Origin: Thunnus maccoyii
Taxonomy: Eukaryota; Chordata; Actinopteri; Scombriformes; Scombridae
Reading direction: 5' to 3'
DNA length: 64,000 bases
NCBI RefSeq assembly: GCF_910596095.1
Contig: NC_056546.1
Location: forward strand, 25,696,425-25,760,424
The notes beneath the pieces are model-generated. The model was not told where the DNA came from. It was given only the letters and a program-made list of their open reading frames with translations, and did not search any database. A program made the translations under genes and the position numbers. Positions 63,101 through 64,000 of the stretch are shown here, in pieces (the first letter of the stretch is position 1; each line of letters opens with the position of its first letter).

Positions 63101-63713
63101 TTAAAGGGTTACTTTGGCAATTTATTAAAACAATAATGTAATTAATTTAATTTACTGAAACAGCTGGGTACTGTAGTTTTTAGCAAACATTACTGAAACA
63201 GGAGGAAATAGTGTGTTTGTTGGTGACTATTTCCAGCTGTGGACTAATACATATTTAGTGCTTTAGTGGGTATTTACGGCAGCCAGACAGTGTATGTGGG
63301 ATTGAGTCAAAATAAACAACACTGTTTGTATTTATGGTAATGAAGGAACATGTCACCCAGTGCGACGATGTGGCTTTCTGATGTGCTTTTAATAGTTTTT
63401 GGACAACAATGGAGCTCTATGGCACAGAGGAATAAGACATACATGGATACACAGAAAATAGTTGTTAGTAGAATCAGTTTATTGTTGGTTTTTATCTTAT
63501 TGTGGGATTTATTGACAATAGGAAACATATAGAATATTGTCGGCCTTTTCCTTTAACAATCTGTAGTCCTCAAGCTCAGATAAACCCTGAGGACATCATC
63601 AGAGACTTGACAAAGCTCCTCCAGAGGCACAGAAGACATTACATAACTTCACAGGTAGTGCTATCTGTGCTGAGGGAACATTTATGTGTAAAATTGTTGG
63701 AATTCCCCTTTAA
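63101..63713. mobile_element. TTAA-ended composite element (~0.6 kb)
   Basis: The left end is TTAAAGGGTTACTTTGGCAA and the right end, read in reverse complement, TTAAAGGGGAATTCCAACAA. The interior 63340-63530 (GAAGGAACATGTCACCCAGT, TTTAATAGTTTTTGGACAAC, TCTATGGCACAGAGGAATAA) is related to the palindrome at 26371-26790. Confidence 0.55.
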
Positions 63714-64000
63714 TTAGTCATTTCTGCACTATACTCTTTTGAACTCTGGATCATCTCTACCACCTAAAGTAATGTATTTTGGTGTTGTAATATTTTGATA
63801 AAAGAAGAGTGGAGGCGGTGTTAAAAGGATATGAAATTAGATTGCTGCTCCTAATGAGTCATAAAATGTCTTCATTTATGTTTTACCATGCGCAGTATAT
63901 ATGCCACTGCCATTAACGGCCCTTCATGGTAACAATAAACTGTCAGATTTTTGAATGGAGCATAGCAGGATGTTCCCACCATACAGACATGAATAGACAG

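Noticed and set aside
63559-63655. Apparent exon (INPEDIIRDLTKLLQRH) near the window end, considered as a rhoq exon
   Set aside because: It does not match the expected RHOQ continuation EDYDRLRPLSYP, and it lies inside a TTAA-ended element.
1-64000. tRNA, rRNA, CRISPR or prokaryotic operon features
   Set aside because: No cloverleaf with A/B boxes, rRNA segments, spaced short repeats or ribosome binding sites were seen; the window is vertebrate chromosomal DNA.

Overview
The window looks like vertebrate nuclear DNA, most probably from a spiny-rayed (percomorph) teleost. The genes are split into short exons with GT-AG introns. The spacers hold microsatellites and dispersed elements that I recognise from memory as common in percomorph genomes. 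Two neighbours, plac9 and tmem254, are adjacent on human 10q22.3, and every gene that can be named is a vertebrate one. Nothing prokaryotic, plasmid-like or CRISPR-like is present.

Layout. 1-5.3 kb: probable last coding exon and long 3' UTR of an unidentified + strand gene with an acidic Glu-Pro tail. 5.7-11.5 kb: complete three-exon plac9 on the - strand (100 aa, secreted), converging on the first gene. 16.9-28.6 kb: complete eleven-exon + strand gene for a 732-residue threonine/serine dehydratase-like protein, with an unusual Pro/Ser-rich N-terminus and one predicted membrane helix before a divergent PLP fold and a C-terminal ACT-like domain. 31.2-35.3 kb: complete four-exon tmem254 on the - strand (123 aa). 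38.5-41.0 kb: complete three-exon paired-like (Mix/Mxtx/SEBOX type) homeobox gene on the + strand with a TATA box. 43.6-46.7 kb: minisatellite with a 38/77/154-bp hierarchy. 46.9-48.4 kb: the last three exons of an unidentified - strand gene. About 50.4 kb: likely terminal exon of another - strand gene, lying between two copies of a ~180-bp duplicated module. 58.7 kb to the end: first two coding exons of rhoq (TC10-type Rho GTPase) on the + strand, with a long leader carrying a CAG repeat and overlapping upstream ORFs; the rest of rhoq lies beyond the window.

The genes do not form a pathway. The clearest biological oddities are the membrane-anchored, loop-altered dehydratase paralogue lying between plac9 and tmem254, the uORF-rich rhoq leader, the frame-incompatible repeat array, and several miniature-element families sharing TTAAAGG-like ends. 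All splice models come from reading splice consensus and codon phase by eye. Transcript ends are inferred from AATAAA-type signals.
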